Shown: in pieces, positions 60,712 through 64,000 of the stretch
Position numbering within the stretch: position 1 is the stretch's first letter
How the letters are laid out: the number at the start of each line of letters is the position of its first letter
Assembly (NCBI RefSeq): GCF_001458315.1
Contig: NZ_CYRX01000025.1
Coordinates: 186,001-250,000 of the forward strand
Direction: 5' to 3'
Origin: Thalassobacter stenotrophicus
GTDB lineage: Bacteria; Pseudomonadota; Alphaproteobacteria; Rhodobacterales; Rhodobacteraceae
DNA: 64,000 bases
Notes under the pieces: generated by a model
The model's input: only the letters and a program-made list of their open reading frames with translations
The model's database searches: none
Told to the model about the DNA's origin: nothing
Position numbers and translations under genes: made by a program

Positions 60712-61788
60712 ATGCAGCTGTCAGACTTTGATTTCGACCTTCCTGAGGGGCGTATTGCGACGCGTCCGGCGCGGCCTCGGTCTTCCGCACGGCTGTTGGT
60801 TTCGCACGGCGAGACGTTGCACGACCAGCGTGTCACGGATTTGCCCAAGTGGCTGCGCCCCGGTGACCGGTTGGTGTTGAACAACACCAAGGTGTTGCCC
60901 GCGCGGCTAAACGGTCTGCGTCCGCGCAACAGTGCCCAAGGCCCGGTTGAGGCCAAGGTGGAAATCACCCTGCTGGAACCCACGCCCGAGGGGCACTGGT
61001 CGGCGCTGGCCAAGCCTTTGCGCAAATTGGTGGATGGGGATCGCGTGGTGTTTTCGGACGCGCTTGAGGCGGAGGTTGTCTCGCGGCGCGAGAGTGATGT
61101 TGTTTTGCAATTCAACTGTGCGGGGGATGATTTTGATGCGGCTCTGAATGCGGCGGGCGCTATGCCACTGCCGCCCTATATCGCGGCTAAGCGCCCCGCT
61201 GATGCCCAAGACATGGATGACTATCAAACTGTGTTCGCGCGCCATTCTGGGGCTGTGGCGGCACCCACGGCTTCGCTGCATTTTGATGCGGCCCTGCTGC
61301 AAAAGCTGCGTGACCACGGCGTTACGTTTACCGAAGTGACCCTGCACGTCGGGGCGGGGACGTTCCTGCCGGTCAAGGTCGATGACGTGACCACGCACAA
61401 AATGCACGCAGAACGGGGCAACATCACGCCTGAGGCCGCCGCTCAAATCAATGAGACGCGGGCCGCTGGTGGGCGGATCATCCCGGTGGGTACGACGGCG
61501 CTGCGCCTGCTAGAGAGCGCAGCAGCCGAGGACGGAACTCTGTCTGCATGGGAGGGGGCGACGGAGATCTTTATCTATCCCGGTTATCAGTGGAAAATCA
61601 CCGACGCGCTGATGACCAATTTCCACCTGCCCAGATCGACGCTGATGATGCTGGTCGCCGCCCTGATGGGGCATGAGCATATCATGCGCATCTATGATCA
61701 CGCGTTGGCGGAGCAATATCGCTTTTTCTCATATGGTGACAGTTCGCTGTTGATCCCGCCGCGCACTGCCGCAAAAGGTGGCGCGTAG
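60712..61788 (+). CDS. queA: tRNA preQ1(34) S-adenosylmethionine ribosyltransferase-isomerase
   Basis: Adds the epoxycyclopentane ring to preQ1 in queuosine synthesis. 358 residues: '[18 protein letters not shown]', '[15 protein letters not shown]'-type region near 45-65, 'PLPPYI', '[18 protein letters not shown]', '[13 protein letters not shown]' and '[18 protein letters not shown]' are family motifs. Follows the YhdP-like gene by 24 bases. Its stop codon lies inside a hairpin. Confidence 0.97.
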   Translation: MQLSDFDFDLPEGRIATRPARPRSSARLLVSHGETLHDQRVTDLPKWLRPGDRLVLNNTKVLPARLNGLRPRNSAQGPVEAKVEITLLEPTPEGHWSALAKPLRKLVDGDRVVFSDALEAEVVSRRESDVVLQFNCAGDDFDAALNAAGAMPLPPYIAAKRPADAQDMDDYQTVFARHSGAVAAPTASLHFDAALLQKLRDHGVTFTEVTLHVGAGTFLPVKVDDVTTHKMHAERGNITPEAAAQINETRAAGGRIIPVGTTALRLLESAAAEDGTLSAWEGATEIFIYPGYQWKITDALMTNFHLPRSTLMMLVAALMGHEHIMRIYDHALAEQYRFFSYGDSSLLIPPRTAAKGGA

Positions 61789-61855
61789 GGTCTGGTAAAT
61801 CCGACCCTACTGTGTCGCACGCAAGACAGAATCCCTGTCTATGCCCTGCGACACA
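61785..61855 (+). repeat. two adjacent hairpins between queA and MFS gene
   Basis: Hairpin 1: GTAGGGTC (61785-61792) with GACCCTAC (61803-61810), containing the queA stop. Hairpin 2: TGTGTCGCA (61811-61819) with TGCGACACA (61847-61855) enclosing AGACAG (61824-61829) with CTGTCT (61835-61840). They abut exactly; no T-run follows. Confidence 0.6.
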
Positions 61856-61891
61856 AAATAGGTGTACCCCCGCGCTTAAGGAGCTGTGGCG

Positions 61892-63163
61892 ATGGTTGAA
61901 GTAATGCGCGGAACGTGGGCTTTGATGCTTGGGATGATGCTTTTGATGGTCGGGAACGGCCTTCAAGGCACCCTGTTGGGCGTGCGCGGCAACATCGAAG
62001 GCTTCTCTACAACGGCGATGTCGATTGTGATGTCTGGCTACTTCTTGGGCTTTTTGCTCGGCTCCAAGGCCGTGCCCGAGATGATCCGCCGGGTGGGCCA
62101 TGTGCGGGTCTTTGCGGCGCTGGGCTCTTTCATCTCGGCGTGTCTGATCCTGTTTCCGGTGTTCACCGATCCGATCAGTTGGACGATCTTGCGCATCGCG
62201 GTGGGGTTCTGTTTTTGTGGTGTGTATATCACGGCCGAAAGCTGGCTGAACAATTCCACGACGAACGCGACACGGGGCCAAGCGCTGTCGCTTTACCTGA
62301 TCGTGCAAATGTTGGGCATCGTTGCAGCGCAAGCCTTGTTTGCGCTGGGCGACGCGGGGGGCTGGATCCTGTTCATCTTGCCATCGGTCTTGGTGTCGAT
62401 CGCGTTTGCGCCAATTTTGCTGACCATCTCTCCGGTGCCGCCGTTTGAGGCGACCAAGCCGATGTCTTTTCGAGAAATCTATGCAGTGTCGCCACTGGGC
62501 TGCGTGGGCATTTTCCTGCTGGGGGGGATATTCTCGGCGCTGTTTGGGATGTCGGCGGTTTATGGGGCGTCGATCAAGCTGTCTTCGGGCGAAATCGCGA
62601 CGTTCATTGCGGCGATCTACTTGGGCGGAATGCTGCTCCAGTTTCCGATTGGTTGGATTTCGGATCGGATGGATCGGCGGAGCCTGATCTTGATCCTCGC
62701 TGTGATCGGGTTGTTGGCCTGCGCGCCGACGGCTTTTGGTTTGGGTGGCTTTACTGGCCTGCTGATTACATCGTTCTTTATCGGCGGCATGGCGAACCCG
62801 CTCTATGCGCTGTTGCTGGCGTATACCAACGACTACCTTAACCCAGAGGACATGGCGGCCGCCTCCGGTCAGCTTTTGTTCATCAATGGCCTTGGGGCCA
62901 TCACCGGCCCATTGATCACGGGCTATTTGATGGAAACGATCGGCCCCTCTGGTTTCTTTTTGTATCTGGCGATCCAGTTGGGCGCGCTTGCGACCTATGC
63001 GGCGTGGCGGATGACACAACGTGCTATGCCGGATGATGACGAAAACTACGAAATCGTTTCGATGACGCCGATGTCACCGGCTTCGACTGCTGTGACCATG
63101 GAAGCCGTTGTTGAAGGTTGGGAAGAACAGGCCGAAGAAAACGCCGAAGACACTGCTGCGTGA
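61892..63163 (+). CDS. MFS transporter
   Basis: 423-residue major facilitator with about 12 helices ('MLGMMLLMVGNGLQGTLLG', 'MSGYFLGFLLGSKAVPEMI' and so on) and the inter-helix motif 'GWISDRMDRRSL', the MFS motif A type, in the second half. The C-terminal 50 residues are acidic and cytoplasmic. The family (YcaD-like) and 'TNDYLNPEDMAAASGQLLF' are recognised, but not the substrate. ATG at 61892 chosen (AAGGAG 8 bases upstream); a GTG two codons earlier is too close. Follows queA behind two hairpins. Confidence 0.88.
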   Translation: MVEVMRGTWALMLGMMLLMVGNGLQGTLLGVRGNIEGFSTTAMSIVMSGYFLGFLLGSKAVPEMIRRVGHVRVFAALGSFISACLILFPVFTDPISWTILRIAVGFCFCGVYITAESWLNNSTTNATRGQALSLYLIVQMLGIVAAQALFALGDAGGWILFILPSVLVSIAFAPILLTISPVPPFEATKPMSFREIYAVSPLGCVGIFLLGGIFSALFGMSAVYGASIKLSSGEIATFIAAIYLGGMLLQFPIGWISDRMDRRSLILILAVIGLLACAPTAFGLGGFTGLLITSFFIGGMANPLYALLLAYTNDYLNPEDMAAASGQLLFINGLGAITGPLITGYLMETIGPSGFFLYLAIQLGALATYAAWRMTQRAMPDDDENYEIVSMTPMSPASTAVTMEAVVEGWEEQAEENAEDTAA

Positions 63164-63238
63164 ATTTCTTGCGCAATGCCAATGAATTGGGCAAGGTGAA
63201 GGGGCCTGGTGGGGGATAAGGCTAGGGGAGGACCGGTC

Positions 63239-63814
63239 ATGGACCGATTTGAAGAGGTGTTGGAATTCTGGCTGGAGACCTGCAGCGAGAAGGACTGGTA
63301 CCAAAGCACACCAGAGCTGGATGCAGATATATCCACGCGTTTTCAGGAGCTTTGGGAGGCAGCGCGTCGTGGTGAGTTAGAGGCTTGGGCCTTATCACCG
63401 CGTGGGGCGCTGGCATTCTTGATCCTGACGGATCAGTTTTCACGCAATATGTTCCGGGGTGAGGCGACAGCCTTTGCCACAGATGCCCAAGCGCGGGCCG
63501 TGGCCAAAAAATCGATTGAGCGTGGTTTTGATCTGCAAGTCGAAGGGCCGGCGCGTCAGTTCTTTTATCTGCCGCTCGAACACTCAGAGTGTCTGAGCGA
63601 TCAGGATCGCGCTGTGCGGTTGATTGCGACCCGCTTTGAAAGCGAACAGACCCTGCTACACGCTCGCGCGCACCGTGAGATTATTCGTCAATTTGGTCGG
63701 TTCCCGTTTCGAAACAAGGCCTTGGGCCGCACTGGAACCACGCAAGAGGATGCGTTTATGACGGCTGGTGGGTACGGCACGTTTGTCGAGACCCTCGCGG
63801 CAGATGCGGCATAG
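63239..63814 (+). CDS. DUF924 family protein
   Basis: 191-residue cytoplasmic helical protein of the DUF924 family, function unknown. Family segments are 'VLEFWLETCSEKDWYQ', 'LILTDQFSRNMFRGEATAFATD' and 'FYLPLEHSECLSDQDRAV', with 'HREIIRQFGRFPFRN' near the end, a TPR-like superhelix. ATG at 63239 has GGGGAGG 7 bases upstream. It follows the MFS gene by 75 bases. Confidence 0.9.
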   Translation: MDRFEEVLEFWLETCSEKDWYQSTPELDADISTRFQELWEAARRGELEAWALSPRGALAFLILTDQFSRNMFRGEATAFATDAQARAVAKKSIERGFDLQVEGPARQFFYLPLEHSECLSDQDRAVRLIATRFESEQTLLHARAHREIIRQFGRFPFRNKALGRTGTTQEDAFMTAGGYGTFVETLAADAA

Positions 63815-63861
63815 GCACATAACTGCTGTTGCGACCATTCGCGCGGGTGACGTTCGATTTC

Positions 63862-64000
<139 letters not shown>

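Noticed and set aside
61682-63019. 445-codon minus-strand frame
   Set aside because: Antisense to queA end and the MFS gene; Gln/Arg/His-rich, no motif.

Overview
The window is a chromosomal core region of an alphaproteobacterium, most likely order Rhodobacterales (Roseobacter group). The evidence is the gene content and order: rpsA followed by ihfB-lapA-trpF-trpB; a DUF1476 protein of the type known as the F1 ATPase zeta inhibitor subunit; a bolA/grxD pair near purL; a split B12-dependent homocysteine methyltransferase module; and an RNase E whose S1 domain is interrupted by a long acidic Ala/Glu-rich insert. The DNA is GC-rich and nearly fully coding. I see no rRNA, tRNA, CRISPR array, prophage, insertion sequence or transposase gene.

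Layout. 1-5.7 kb (+): 3' part of rpsA, a fatty acid desaturase, ihfB, lapA, trpF, trpB. 5.8-11.1 kb (-): DUF2237, DUF2332, pth, rplY, lldD, truA. 11.2-16.8 kb (+): a ycjX/ycjF-like pair and ileS. 16.9-22.1 kb (-): an RND efflux permease and its periplasmic adaptor. 22.3-26.5 kb (+): a YfgM-like protein, bamB, der (the E. coli order) and an unrecognised membrane protein. 26.5-35.5 kb (-): grxD, a small membrane protein, bolA, purL, DUF1638, a thioredoxin-like protein, a corrinoid protein, a homocysteine methyltransferase, an MprF-like protein and the zeta-type inhibitor. 35.7-45.1 kb (+): purC, purS, an alcohol dehydrogenase, purQ, dctB, dctD, rne. 45.2-46.5 kb (-): an M48 metalloprotease. 46.6-53.8 kb (+): aminotransferase, cell-wall amidase, PBP1A, prfB, DUF2189. 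53.9-57.2 kb (-): bactofilin, M23 peptidase, DUF455, bcp. 57.3-64 kb (+): a very large AsmA/YhdP-type protein, queA, an MFS transporter, DUF924 and the start of lpdA.

Functional groups. Translation and RNA: rpsA, rplY, pth, truA, ileS, der, prfB, queA, rne. Envelope: bamB, YfgM-like, MprF-like, amidase, PBP1A, bactofilin/M23, YhdP-like, RND system. Purine synthesis: purL, purC, purS, purQ. One-carbon and methionine metabolism: homocysteine methyltransferase plus corrinoid protein, with DUF1638 and a thioredoxin-like protein. C4-dicarboxylate sensing: dctB/dctD.

The points most worth a second look are: the split methionine synthase-like module with its two accompanying genes; a DctD that keeps Walker A but lacks the GAFTGA sigma-54 contact loop; a roughly 70-nt foldable leader before purC; a 21-bp element (GAGTATTT-NN-GGAACAAAGGA) present three times between co-directional genes; and several clean inverted repeats next to lldD, lpdA, the RND operon and the methyltransferase. 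Starts were chosen by eye from Shine-Dalgarno spacing and family length; no database search was run.
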